Shown here: piece by piece, positions 45,767-55,399 of the stretch | Position numbering within the stretch: the stretch's first letter is position 1 | How the letters are laid out: every line of letters begins with the position of its first letter | NCBI RefSeq assembly: GCF_003144405.1 | Contig: NZ_PENW01000018.1 | Coordinates: 62,001 to 126,000, forward strand | Direction: 5' to 3' | From: Proteus cibi | GTDB taxonomy: Bacteria > Pseudomonadota > Gammaproteobacteria > Enterobacterales > Enterobacteriaceae | DNA length: 64,000 bases | Translations under genes and position numbers: made by a program | The notes under the pieces: generated by a model | Seen by the model: only the letters and a program-made list of their open reading frames with translations | Told to the model about the DNA's origin: nothing | Databases searched by the model: none

Positions 45767-47002
45767 TTAGATTTTTTCAACTGAAGTGAAATTTTTATCA
45801 CTTAACCATTCAGGTAAATCAGAAAGTCCCATTGCTTGCTCAAGTAACTTAGGTTTTACCCCCGGTAAACTATCTGCTAACGAAAGACCGATATCTCGAA
45901 CAAGTTTTTTAACGGGATTATTGCCAGCAAAAAGTTCACGGAATCCTTGCATACTTGCCAACATGACAGCAGCCGCATGTTTGCGACGACGCTCAAAGCG
46001 TCTCAAATAGAGATACTCACCAAAATCTTTACCTTCTGCTTTTAAGCGACGGATCTCACCGATTAACTCAGCAACATCCATAAAACCAAGGTTAACGCCC
46101 TGTCCAGCTAAAGGATGGATAGTATGAGCCGCATCGCCTAATAGCGCTAAGCGAGGAGCCGCAAATTGACGAGCATAACGACCTGTTAATGGTATGGTCA
46201 TGCGATCACTTATTAATTCACATTGTCCTAAACGCATATCAAAGGTCACACCTAGTGTGCGCTCAAATAGGTTTTGTTCTGCATTTTTATAACGTTCAGC
46301 GAGGTTGCTTGGTAAAGACCAAACAATAGAACAAGTATGGGGTTCAGAAAGCGGTAGAAATGCCAAAATGCCTTCGCCATGGAAGACTTGGCGCGCGACA
46401 TTTTCATGAGGCTGTTCGGTACGAATAGTCGCCACGAGGGCATGATGTTCATAATCCCAGAAAGTCAGGGGAATATCTGCGTGTTTACGTAACCATGAAT
46501 TAGCGCCATCAGCTCCAACAACTAATCTTGCTGTCAGCATTTCACCATCATTAAGGGTAATAAATGCATCATTTTCCCCCCACACCACACGCTCAATCTG
46601 TGTTGATGAATAGAAGGTAATATCACTATGACTTTCACATTTTTGCCAAAGCACTTCACGAATAAGGTTGTTTTCGATAATAGAGCCTAAATGGCTGAAC
46701 CCTTCTTTTTGTGCTGAAAATTCAATACGACCAAAGCTATCTTGATCCCAAACTTCCATGCCTTGATAAGGTGCAGTTCGTAATGCTTGTAAATGTTCCC
46801 AAACACCCAATTTTTTCAGCAACATTTCACTGGCTGTATTAATAGCAGATACCCGTAATGAAAAATCATCTTGTGGGTGAAAAAGCTTCGTTACTGGGTG
46901 ATTTTCTATTATCGCTATACGTAATCCACACCCGTGTAATCCGCTGGCTAATGCAAGCCCAACCATTCCACCACCAGCAATAACAACATCAAATGATTTC
47001 AT
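45767..47002 (-). CDS. ubiI: 2-octaprenylphenol C5-hydroxylase (UbiI/VisC)
   Basis: 411 residues (E. coli 400). FAD monooxygenase that adds the C5 hydroxyl in aerobic ubiquinone synthesis. FAD motifs: GGGMVGLALA (about 10-19), the DG motif VVGADGANSWLR (about 160-171) and GDAAHTIHPLAGQGVNLGF (about 288-306). Lies 159 bp after ubiH, in the conserved pepP-ubiH-ubiI-gcvTHP order. Confidence 0.94.
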   Translation of the reverse strand: MKSFDVVIAGGGMVGLALASGLHGCGLRIAIIENHPVTKLFHPQDDFSLRVSAINTASEMLLKKLGVWEHLQALRTAPYQGMEVWDQDSFGRIEFSAQKEGFSHLGSIIENNLIREVLWQKCESHSDITFYSSTQIERVVWGENDAFITLNDGEMLTARLVVGADGANSWLRKHADIPLTFWDYEHHALVATIRTEQPHENVARQVFHGEGILAFLPLSEPHTCSIVWSLPSNLAERYKNAEQNLFERTLGVTFDMRLGQCELISDRMTIPLTGRYARQFAAPRLALLGDAAHTIHPLAGQGVNLGFMDVAELIGEIRRLKAEGKDFGEYLYLRRFERRRKHAAAVMLASMQGFRELFAGNNPVKKLVRDIGLSLADSLPGVKPKLLEQAMGLSDLPEWLSDKNFTSVEKI

Positions 47003-47161
47003 AATAAAAGTATCCTAAAAAGCGATTATTTTAGAGCACGCTGTTCTTTTCTGCTTATTTTTACAACAACAAAAAATTATAAAGCAAACCATTTACTATT
47101 TTAGGTATTGATTGATATTAACAATGACCACTTAAAATAGACGTTAAAAAATCAACACGCT

Positions 47162-48334
47162 CTAGTCTGTCCAGCCCAGTGTTTGATGTGCCAATTTATC
47201 TCTCATCATTGGGAGCAATTCCATCGTCATTAACCCTAAGTTGCGAGAAACGATCAGTGGCACACAACGATTTGCAAACACTTTCACCAACCCATCAGTA
47301 ATAGAGATCGTTTTTTCTCTATCTTGTTGGCGAAGCCGTTGATATTGAGAGAGCACTCGATAACTACCAATATCAATATTGGCATTAATCGCTTGGGTGA
47401 TCGTATTAGCGAGAGCCATAACATCACGTAAACCAAGGTTAAAACCTTGTCCGGCAATAGGATGAAGTGTTTGCGAAGCATTTCCAACTAACGCTAAACG
47501 ATGACCAATAATTTGATTGGCTTTTTGTAGCGCTAAAGGATAGCAATTGCGCTTGCCAATATGCTCTATTTTTCCTAAACGCCAGCCAAAATCACGCTGT
47601 AAATGCGCGATAGTTGTTTCATCATCCCACTGTGACACTTCATCCAATTTTTCAATAGGATGACACCATACTAATGAGCTACGCCCTTCACTCATTGGTA
47701 GCATGGCTAATGGACCAAACTCAGTAAAGCGCTCGAAAGCTTTACCTTGAGGATCAATTTGCGTTTTGACATTAGCGATCACAGCGACTTGATGATAAGG
47801 CTCTCGTTGCCATTGAATATGGCACTGGTGACCAATAGGTGAGTTAGTACCATCAGCGGCAATCAGTAAATCACCCGATAATTGCGTACCATCCTCAAGT
47901 GTTACCTCAACAGAATCGATATCACGTTGAACTTGTTCAACTTTAGCGGGGCAATAAAGCGTGATATTAGGTTGTTTTTTTAATTTAGCAAAAAGCTGGC
48001 GTCCTGCATCATGCAGTTCAACAACATAGCCCAATGCCGAGATATCATAGTCTTGTGCATGTATATTAACAAAACCACAATGACCTTTATCAGAGACATG
48101 AACATGATTAATGGGAGTGACAAAAGGTTTTAATGTTGACCAAAGCCCAATTTGCTCTAACCGTTTCGCTGTTCCATGTGCTAATGCGATCGCTCTTGCA
48201 TCAAACCCTGGGTGCCCATTGTCAGGCTCTCTTGCTTCAATTAACGAAATTGAAATCTTACCTTTATTTAATGTAGAGAGTGCAAGTGCTAATGTCGCAC
48301 CTGCCATTCCACCACCCACAATAATCACATTCAT
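47162..48334 (-). CDS. ubiH: 2-octaprenyl-6-methoxyphenol hydroxylase
   Basis: 390 residues (E. coli 392). FAD monooxygenase of the same family as UbiI, adding the C1 hydroxyl in ubiquinone synthesis. FAD motifs GGGMAGATLALAL (about 7-19), LLIAADGTNSPIG (about 156-168) and GNASQTLHPIAGQGFNLGLRD (about 284-304; GN replaces the usual GD at this position). Starts 13 bp after the pepP stop. Confidence 0.94.
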   Translation of the reverse strand: MNVIIVGGGMAGATLALALSTLNKGKISISLIEAREPDNGHPGFDARAIALAHGTAKRLEQIGLWSTLKPFVTPINHVHVSDKGHCGFVNIHAQDYDISALGYVVELHDAGRQLFAKLKKQPNITLYCPAKVEQVQRDIDSVEVTLEDGTQLSGDLLIAADGTNSPIGHQCHIQWQREPYHQVAVIANVKTQIDPQGKAFERFTEFGPLAMLPMSEGRSSLVWCHPIEKLDEVSQWDDETTIAHLQRDFGWRLGKIEHIGKRNCYPLALQKANQIIGHRLALVGNASQTLHPIAGQGFNLGLRDVMALANTITQAINANIDIGSYRVLSQYQRLRQQDREKTISITDGLVKVFANRCVPLIVSRNLGLMTMELLPMMRDKLAHQTLGWTD

Positions 48335-48347
48335 GCCGATTTTTGCC

Positions 48348-49658
48348 TTAAATTTTTCCTACCATCAGAGCTTCAATTTCATCAGGATCTTTAACGACAG
48401 ATGCCGTTAAGTTCTCATTACCGGTTTCCGTGATAACAATGTCATCTTCAATACGAATACCAATACCACGATACTCTTGTGGCACATCTGCATCTGGCGC
48501 AATGTAAAGTCCCGGTTCAATGGTCAGTACCATGCCCGGCTCTAAAATGCGGTCACGATCCGTGCCATAATGTCCAACATCGTGAACATCAAGGCCTAGC
48601 CAGTGGCTTAAACTATGCATGAAGAAACGCTGATAGGCTTTTGTCTCAATAAGATGCTCGATTTCACCGTGCATAATGCCCAGTTTAACCAGTCCTTCGA
48701 CCATGATATACACGACATGCTCAGTGACTTCTTTGATACTTGTACCAGGTTTGTACAATTCCAAAGAAACGTTGATGGATTTTAAGACAATGTCATAAAT
48801 TTCGCGTTGTTGACGGCTAAATTTACCATTAACAGGGAACGTACGAGTGATATCACCTGCATAACCTTCATATTCACAACCAGCATCAATAAGAACTAAA
48901 TCCCCATCACGCATTTTGGTTTCGTTTTCGGTGTAGTGCAAAATACACCCATTTTCACCGCTACCAACAATACTGTTATAAGAAGGGAAACGCGCACCAT
49001 GAGAGACAAACTCATGTTCAATCTCACCTTGAAGCTGATATTCATACATACCAGGCTGACATTTTTGCATCGCACGCGTATGAGCTAATGCCGTAATTTT
49101 TCCAGCTTTGCGCAGTAATTCAAGTTCGAAATCAGATTTAAATAGGCGTTGTTCATGAACAATTGGACGCCAATCAATAATAGTTTGAGGTGCTTTTAAG
49201 TTACGACGAGAACCTTTTCTTAAGGTCTCTAATGCGCCAAAGACAATCTCATCAGCAAACGCATATTCACCTTGAGCATGATAAACAACATCTAACCCGT
49301 TTAATAATTGGTAAAGTTGTTCACTCACATCTTCATAGGGTAGCGCCTTATCAACACCTAATTTTTCAGGCGCAGCTTCTTGCCCAAGGCGGCGACCAAA
49401 CCAAATTTCAGCGGTTAAATCTCTAACGCGATTAAAAAGCACACTGTGATTATGTGTTTCATCACTTTTAATCAGCACAAGAATTGCTTCAGGCTCGCTG
49501 AAACCGGTTAGATAAAGGAAATCACTATGTTGACGATAAGGATACTCACTATCGGCATTACGCTGCGCTGGTGGTGCTGCGAAAAAAATAGCGGCACTCG
49601 CAGGCTTCATTTGTGCTAATAATGCCTGACGACGGGATAAAAATTCTTGCTTATTCAT
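48348..49658 (-). CDS. pepP: Xaa-Pro aminopeptidase P
   Basis: 436 residues (E. coli 441). Mn-dependent enzyme that removes N-terminal residues before proline. The pita-bread fold ligands are visible: Asp in LIDAGCEYEGYAGDITRTF (about 258-276), His in HSLSHWLGLDVHDVG (about 349-363), Glu in TIEPGLY (about 380) and RIEDD (about 403). ATG at 49658 follows AGGAG; the upstream GTG overlaps it. Confidence 0.95.
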   Translation of the reverse strand: MNKQEFLSRRQALLAQMKPASAAIFFAAPPAQRNADSEYPYRQHSDFLYLTGFSEPEAILVLIKSDETHNHSVLFNRVRDLTAEIWFGRRLGQEAAPEKLGVDKALPYEDVSEQLYQLLNGLDVVYHAQGEYAFADEIVFGALETLRKGSRRNLKAPQTIIDWRPIVHEQRLFKSDFELELLRKAGKITALAHTRAMQKCQPGMYEYQLQGEIEHEFVSHGARFPSYNSIVGSGENGCILHYTENETKMRDGDLVLIDAGCEYEGYAGDITRTFPVNGKFSRQQREIYDIVLKSINVSLELYKPGTSIKEVTEHVVYIMVEGLVKLGIMHGEIEHLIETKAYQRFFMHSLSHWLGLDVHDVGHYGTDRDRILEPGMVLTIEPGLYIAPDADVPQEYRGIGIRIEDDIVITETGNENLTASVVKDPDEIEALMVGKI

Positions 49659-49709
49659 ACCCACTCCTGTCTTTCATTTATCTTTATGGTTATCTAATTA
49701 ATGATGAAA

Positions 49710-50288
49710 TTAATGTAGTACACGTTGTGCTTTTTGTTCGTCATTTCCTTTGTCTTTTGGTGCGACAAAAGTGATATAACAAAGTTGAACAGATACTTTT
49801 ACATATTCACTGACTTCTTCAAGTGCATCTTCAAGTTCCTCTTGATTTTCGTCTTCTTCGTAACCTAGCGCACCAATATTACGTAAATCAGTAATCACTT
49901 CCGTCAATTCTTTATGATCAGACAATTTAGGTTGAGCCACACCCAGACCTAAAAGAAAATGATTAACCCAACCTGCAAGGGCATCGGCTCTTGGAAAAAC
50001 AGATTCTGATTCGTCAGGTACTAGCATAAAGAAGTTGAACACACTGTCATCGAGCTGCTCATAGGTAATGTGATAAAGCTCTTCAAGTGGCTCTGATAGT
50101 GTTTTAGGAAAAGCTAAACCTTCATTGGTCAGATCATGTAATAAGGTTTTCCAACTACTATCGCGCACTGCGCCACAAATAAATCCTGTAATCAAACCAT
50201 GCATTTCAGCTGCGGTTAAAGGTACTGTATGTTGCTGTAATAAGGCATCAATAGTTTGATAATTTGGTAATGTGTTCTGTTTTGACAT
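49710..50288 (-). CDS. ygfB: YgfB family protein (UPF0149)
   Basis: 192 residues of UPF0149. LTAAEMHGLITGFICGA (about 20-36) and FLLGLGVAQ (about 107-115) are family patterns, followed by an acidic segment and AYVxxVRLCYITF-like VSVQLCYITFV. Function in E. coli is unclear. 51 bp upstream of pepP; probably the first gene of ygfB-pepP-ubiH-ubiI. Divergent from zapA. Confidence 0.92.
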   Translation of the reverse strand: MSKQNTLPNYQTIDALLQQHTVPLTAAEMHGLITGFICGAVRDSSWKTLLHDLTNEGLAFPKTLSEPLEELYHITYEQLDDSVFNFFMLVPDESESVFPRADALAGWVNHFLLGLGVAQPKLSDHKELTEVITDLRNIGALGYEEDENQEELEDALEEVSEYVKVSVQLCYITFVAPKDKGNDEQKAQRVLH

Positions 50289-50464
50289 AAGAATAAACGT
50301 CGCATTTAGGGGAATAGTTCAAGATATGCTACCATCAATAGAAGTCGCTGTACCAGTTAAGCCATGTTAATCATTGGAATTTTTGTAGTAATAGCGTTTA
50401 ATACAGCGTTATAACCGTATACACTACTAAACACGTAGCACAGATTTTATGTCAGGAAGGAATC

Positions 50465-50794
50465 ATGTCCGCACAACCCGTTGATCTTCAAATTTTTGGG
50501 CGCTCATTACGTGTCAATTGCCCACCAGAACAAAGAGATGCTTTACTGGCTTCTGCTGCTGAACTGGAACAACGATTACAAGATCTCAAAGAACGCAGTG
50601 GTGTTTCCAATACAGAGCACTTAATTTTTATCGTGGCATTAAATATGAGTCATGAGTTGGCAGAAGAAAAGTTAAAAACCAGAGACTATGCCTACAACAT
50701 GGAAGAGAAGATAAAAATGCTACAACAATCCATTGAACAAGCTTTACACGATCAAGGCAAGCACCATGATCGCACTTTTTCAACTGCGAAGTAG
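50465..50794 (+). CDS. zapA: cell division protein ZapA
   Basis: 109 residues, the E. coli length. Stabilises FtsZ filaments by cross-linking. An N-terminal globular domain ([28 protein letters not shown]) is followed by a coiled coil ([13 protein letters not shown]... to about 95). AGGAAT ribosome binding site before the ATG. Directly upstream of 6S RNA, as in E. coli. Confidence 0.95.
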   Translation: MSAQPVDLQIFGRSLRVNCPPEQRDALLASAAELEQRLQDLKERSGVSNTEHLIFIVALNMSHELAEEKLKTRDYAYNMEEKIKMLQQSIEQALHDQGKHHDRTFSTAK

Positions 50795-50903
50795 ATTTGT
50801 TCAGAAAGCATGCGTACACCACGAAATTCACAGATAATAGGTTGCTTTCTACAATTAAAATAATACAATAGTTCATAGATAAGGTGCTTAACGCACCCAC
50901 CAA

Positions 50904-51087
50904 ATTTCTCTGAGATGTTTGCCAGCGGGCCAGTCCCCTGAGCCGATATTCGAAACACATAGAACGTGGTGATCTGTTGCTTGTGAGCATACCCGATTCG
51001 TTCAGGCAGCCTAATGGTAGCAACACTATGTTCACCTTGGACCATGGGTTCAAGGGTTACAGCTTGCGGCGGCATCTTGGAGACCCC
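50904..51087 (+). ncRNA. ssrS: 6S RNA
   Basis: A 184-nt RNA that mimics an open promoter and holds sigma-70 RNA polymerase in stationary phase. It starts ATTTCTCTGAGATGTT, has the GGGCCAGTCCCCTGAGCCGATATT block, and ends with GGTTCAAGGGTTACAG and GCGGCGGCATCTTGGAGA, all as in E. coli 6S. The two ends pair to close the rod. It sits between zapA and fau in the standard order. Confidence 0.95.
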
Positions 51088-51094
51088 CTACTAA

Positions 51095-51146
51095 AGTTCT
51101 AAACACTAAGTATTCTATAACGGCTTAATGTTTAGAACTTTTTTTA
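51095..51146 (+). terminator. terminator between ssrS and fau
   Basis: AGTTCTAAACACTAAG pairs with CTTAATGTTTAGAACT (one mismatch) followed by seven T. Confidence 0.85.
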
Positions 51147-51257
51147 TGCCTCAATCCTCATATCTTCAACTTCTTCGCTTTCTTACCTCTAAAGTGTGAT
51201 AAATTGATTGGAATGATAGTTTACACTTAATATCGCACACTTATTGATGGATTGAGA

Positions 51258-51851
51258 ATGACGCATACTTCACTTTTTCAGCAAAGAGATGAAATCCGTA
51301 GAGCTATTCGCCAAAAACGACGTTTACTTACATTAGACGAGCAACAACAGGCAGCGGATAAATTATGCGAGCAAGTCCTTTCTCATCCCAAGATCAAGAC
51401 AGCGCAGACGATTGCACTGTTTCTTTCTTTTGATGGTGAAATTGATACATCACCTTTGATCTCTCAGCTATGGGCATTAAATAAACAGGTTTGCTTACCT
51501 GTATTGCATCCCTTTCATCGTCATCACCTCCTTTTCTTACGCTACACACCTTCTACTGTATTAGTAAAAAATCGTTTTAATATTTCTGAGCCACCTTTAA
51601 ATGTGAACATGGTTATTCCTATCTCTGATATTGATATTATTTTTACACCGTTAGTCGCTTTTGATGCACAGGGTCAACGATTAGGTATGGGGGGCGGTTT
51701 TTACGATAGAACATTAGAAAACTGGCAACAAAAATCATTTTACCCAATGGGACTTGCTCATACTTGCCAACAAGTAAAAAATCTCCCTACTGCTCGTTGG
51801 GATGTTCCATTACCTGAAATTATTACTCCTGAAAAAAGATGGCATTTTTAA
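51258..51851 (+). CDS. fau: 5-formyltetrahydrofolate cyclo-ligase
   Basis: 197 residues. Converts 5-formyl-THF to 5,10-methenyl-THF using ATP, recycling folate made as a by-product of one-carbon reactions. RRAIRQKRRLL near the start binds phosphate, and VAFDAQGQRLGMGGGFYDRTL (about 133-153) is the family signature. ATG at 51258; the upstream TTG frame extension is two codons. Lies 171 bp after 6S RNA, the conserved ssrS-fau pairing. Confidence 0.94.
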   Translation: MTHTSLFQQRDEIRRAIRQKRRLLTLDEQQQAADKLCEQVLSHPKIKTAQTIALFLSFDGEIDTSPLISQLWALNKQVCLPVLHPFHRHHLLFLRYTPSTVLVKNRFNISEPPLNVNMVIPISDIDIIFTPLVAFDAQGQRLGMGGGFYDRTLENWQQKSFYPMGLAHTCQQVKNLPTARWDVPLPEIITPEKRWHF

Positions 51852-51961
51852 TGTCATTCTATTTTTTAATACCCATAACCATCTGCGTTTTTTTATATTC
51901 TTTATAAAAAAAACACACTTAAATATCTTTTATATTCCCTTAGTAAAAGGTATTAACTCTA

Positions 51962-54016
51962 ATGAAGCGTAAAAAAGACATTCATTTAATTAAGTGTATC
52001 AACATTATTATCGGTCTAATTAAAAACAAAGAAATAAAAATAGAACATAATCACACAGTAAATTCATTAGAAAAAGCCCACCATTTTAAACTAAAGAAAA
52101 TAAAAAAATCCATTTTATTAAAAAAACAAATTAGCCATAAATTAATTCTTCTAGATAATAATGATAATTTATTTATCCTACTAAAAAACAACAACGATAA
52201 CGTTCTCATTTATAACACTCAAACAGATAAAACAGAAAAAATAAGCAAAGACGATTTATTTGAGCCAAAAACGATCTATTACCTTGATTTTGAATCAAAT
52301 AATGACTTTAACATTGCATGGTTCTTACCTGTTTTTAAAAGATACAAAACTATTTTTTATGGTATTTTATTTTATTCATTAATTTTGCAATTATTATTAT
52401 TAGCAATTCCTTTAGTCACGCAAATTATTATGGATAAAGTGATTTTTCATCAAGCACGATTAACACTTGATGTTTTAATTGTTGGTTTTATTTTTATCGC
52501 CATTTATGAGGGGGTCCTAAAAGGCATTAGAGAATACATTTATCATCACACCGCAAATAAAATTGATATCACCTTAAGTTTAAAGCTTACTGAACATTTA
52601 TTAAAATTACCTATTAGCTATTTTAAATCTCGGCAAACCGGTGCTATTGTCACTCGCGTGAAAGAATTAGATATTATTAGAGAATTTCTTACTAAGACCT
52701 TATTAATGCTAATTATCGATTTTTCCTTTATCTTTATATTTATCTTTGCAATGACAATGTTTTCACTCAAATTAACATTATTCTTTGTTGCCACAATTCC
52801 TTTTTATCTTATTTTAGCCAAATTTCTCGCGCCTAAAATAGAATTTGCAGTTCAAGCGCTTTATCAAGAAGCGGCAACTCATGCTGGATTTCTCACCGAA
52901 AGTTTAGGAGGGATTGAAACAATTAAAAGCCTTTCTTTAGAACCTCGATTTACACAACAGTGGTATACACAAACTCATCAGCTCACGACTAAAAGCTTAG
53001 CACTCCAAAACATTGATAATTTCTCACGTTTTATTGTGCTATTTCTTAACAAAATAACAATGGCATTACTATTATGGTTAGGTGCCTATGAAGTCATTTC
53101 ACTTTCAATGACAATAGGTCAACTTATTGCATTTATAATGCTTCTTAGATTCTGTTTACAACCCTTTGCGACGGCGATCGATGTTTGGGGTAAATATATC
53201 AGAACCCAAACAGCCATCTATAACTTACAAGACATTCTTAATCTTCCCAAAGAACAGGCTCTAGCAACACGACAATCTAATATTAAAGGTGAAATTACCT
53301 TTAATAACGTGAGTTTTTATTATCAAAATAATACGCCTGCTATTTTAAATAACATTTCATTGCATATTAAAAAACATGAAGTCATTGGCGTTGTTGGTAC
53401 TTCAGGATCGGGTAAAAGCACTTTAGCACGAATGCTTTCCGGTCTTTATATTCCACAATCAGGCTGTCTAAAAATTGATGGTATTCCACTTACACAATTT
53501 CATTTAACTCATCTACGTCAACAAATCGGTTTTGTGTTACAAGAGAACTTTTTATTTCACCTAAGTGTCTTTGATAATATTCGATTAACTCATCAACATG
53601 CTTCTTTAGAAGAAGTTATTCACGTTGCCAAACTGGTTGGTGCACATGAGTTTATTTTAAAACTCCCCTTAGGATATGACACCCTCATTACAGAGGGAGG
53701 ATCATCATTATCAGGAGGTCAGCGCCAACGTATTGCCATTGCAAGAGCCTTATTACCCTCACCTAAAATTTTAATTTTCGATGAAGCTACCAGCGCTTTA
53801 GATGATGATGCTCAAACCATCATTCAAAACAATCTTCCTATTATTACTAAAGATAGAACCGTTGTTATCATTGCTCATCGCCTTTCAACTATTCGAAATT
53901 GCTCTCGCATTATTGTGTTAAATAAAGGGCAACTTGTTGAAGATGGCACGCATGAAGAACTAATTGAAAACAGTGATTACTACAAAAAACTTTGGCAACT
54001 TCAACAAGGATGTTGA
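51962..54016 (+). CDS. type I secretion ABC transporter 1 (RtxB/HlyB-like)
   Basis: 684 residues. An N-terminal C39-like domain (about 1-120; Lys/Asn-rich and without a clear catalytic Cys, so degenerate as in HlyB) precedes six membrane segments (about 130-420) and an ATPase: Walker A GTSGSGKST (about 481), LSGGQRQR (about 579) and Walker B ILIFDEATSALD (about 600). It exports an unfolded protein through a TolC-type channel in one step. First of three tightly spaced genes; 2 bp before the membrane fusion gene. Strongly AT-rich with many AAA and AAT codons compared with fau and serA. Confidence 0.9.
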   Translation: MKRKKDIHLIKCINIIIGLIKNKEIKIEHNHTVNSLEKAHHFKLKKIKKSILLKKQISHKLILLDNNDNLFILLKNNNDNVLIYNTQTDKTEKISKDDLFEPKTIYYLDFESNNDFNIAWFLPVFKRYKTIFYGILFYSLILQLLLLAIPLVTQIIMDKVIFHQARLTLDVLIVGFIFIAIYEGVLKGIREYIYHHTANKIDITLSLKLTEHLLKLPISYFKSRQTGAIVTRVKELDIIREFLTKTLLMLIIDFSFIFIFIFAMTMFSLKLTLFFVATIPFYLILAKFLAPKIEFAVQALYQEAATHAGFLTESLGGIETIKSLSLEPRFTQQWYTQTHQLTTKSLALQNIDNFSRFIVLFLNKITMALLLWLGAYEVISLSMTIGQLIAFIMLLRFCLQPFATAIDVWGKYIRTQTAIYNLQDILNLPKEQALATRQSNIKGEITFNNVSFYYQNNTPAILNNISLHIKKHEVIGVVGTSGSGKSTLARMLSGLYIPQSGCLKIDGIPLTQFHLTHLRQQIGFVLQENFLFHLSVFDNIRLTHQHASLEEVIHVAKLVGAHEFILKLPLGYDTLITEGGSSLSGGQRQRIAIARALLPSPKILIFDEATSALDDDAQTIIQNNLPIITKDRTVVIIAHRLSTIRNCSRIIVLNKGQLVEDGTHEELIENSDYYKKLWQLQQGC

Positions 54017-54018
54017 GA

Positions 54019-55380
54019 ATGAAATTAAATATCTCTTCTCTTTTTTTCACTTTTTTTCAGCGTGAAAATAAAGTCATTAATTATGATTTTTACCCTAACC
54101 ATATTGCTCTTATTGAAAAACCTGTCACACCTTATAGTCGTTATATTGCGATGCTTATCTCATTAAATGTTATAGCCTTTCTTCTATGGGCTTATTTGGG
54201 TAAGTTGAATATACAAGCTTCAGCAACAGGTAAGCTTATTGCTATTGGGCATTCTCAACTTATTCAAATACATGAGCATAGTCGATTGGCAACACTTCAT
54301 GTAAATGAAGGACAAAAGGTCAATCAAGGTGATATATTATTAACACTTGATATATTGGGTATTGATGAAGAAATAATAGGATTACGAAAAAAGATAGATA
54401 ATTTTTTACAACTTAAAATACGCTATCAAGCATTAAGTCAAGAAATATCTCCTCAAAAACTTTACCATTTTAATGTGTTAGATAAAAAAGCCAAAATAAA
54501 TATTTTTTCCAGTTATCAAAAAGAAAAGGATGAATTTGATAGTAATATAAAGAAAATAGAGATAGATATTGATATAAATAATAAAAATCAATTAATAATC
54601 CACAATGATTTATTATCATTAAAAACATTAAAAGAAAATATTGAACAACGGTTCACATTAAAAAAAACACTGTATATAAAAAAAATCATTAGCAAGATAG
54701 AGTATCTAGAAAATCAAAAAGAATTACTAGAAATAAACCGGCTTATAAAAATAAAGGATTCAGAATATGCACTACTAAAAAGCCAAAAAAGACAACTAGA
54801 TCAAAATCTAAATCAATTAGAGAAACAAAAACAGTTAGAGTGGCATGATAAATATAAACAATATGAAAGCGAGCTACTTATTTATAACCAAAATCTTAGT
54901 CATATTCAAAAAAAACAACAACTAAAAAAAATACATTCTCCAGTAACCGGTACTGTTCAGCAAATTTCAACACATACACTAGGCAGTGTATTACAACCTT
55001 CACAGACTGTAATGATGATAGTACCTGATAATCAAGATAATATTGTAGAAGTTAATTTGCTCAATAAAGATATTGGTTTTGTTCATCTAGGACAAAAGGC
55101 AATGATAAAAATAGACGCTTTTCCTTATACACGCTATGGCACTATGGAAGGAGAAGTCATTAACATTGCTAGAGATGCAGTCCAACATGAACAATTAGGC
55201 TTAGTTTATCCAACAATCATTAAATTAAACAAACAGACAATTAAGAATAACCAAAAAGAATATCGTCTTACTCCGGGTATGTCTTTAACTGCTGAAATAA
55301 TCACTGAACAGCGTCGTGTCATTGATTATATTTTAAGCCCAATAGAAGCTTATCGTCATAACGCACTGACTGAGAAATAA
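54019..55380 (+). CDS. type I secretion membrane fusion protein (RtxD/HlyD-like)
   Basis: 453 residues. One N-terminal membrane segment (about 47-67), then a beta-barrel/lipoyl half (GKLIAIGHSQLIQIHEHSRLATLHVNEGQKVNQGDILLTLD), a long coiled-coil hairpin (about 115-305) and the second lipoyl half with the HlyD signature near the C-terminus (IHSPVTGTVQQI, IKIDAFPYTRYGTMEGEV). It bridges the two ABC proteins to the outer-membrane channel. The ATG at 54019 is 2 bp after the stop of the first ABC gene, whose end supplies the ribosome binding site. Confidence 0.9.
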   Translation: MKLNISSLFFTFFQRENKVINYDFYPNHIALIEKPVTPYSRYIAMLISLNVIAFLLWAYLGKLNIQASATGKLIAIGHSQLIQIHEHSRLATLHVNEGQKVNQGDILLTLDILGIDEEIIGLRKKIDNFLQLKIRYQALSQEISPQKLYHFNVLDKKAKINIFSSYQKEKDEFDSNIKKIEIDIDINNKNQLIIHNDLLSLKTLKENIEQRFTLKKTLYIKKIISKIEYLENQKELLEINRLIKIKDSEYALLKSQKRQLDQNLNQLEKQKQLEWHDKYKQYESELLIYNQNLSHIQKKQQLKKIHSPVTGTVQQISTHTLGSVLQPSQTVMMIVPDNQDNIVEVNLLNKDIGFVHLGQKAMIKIDAFPYTRYGTMEGEVINIARDAVQHEQLGLVYPTIIKLNKQTIKNNQKEYRLTPGMSLTAEIITEQRRVIDYILSPIEAYRHNALTEK

Positions 55381-55399
55381 GCTGAAGGTACCTCTTATT

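Noticed and set aside
50628..51075. Minus-strand open frames over zapA and 6S RNA
   Set aside because: They cover the 6S RNA gene and the end of zapA, both well supported on the plus strand.
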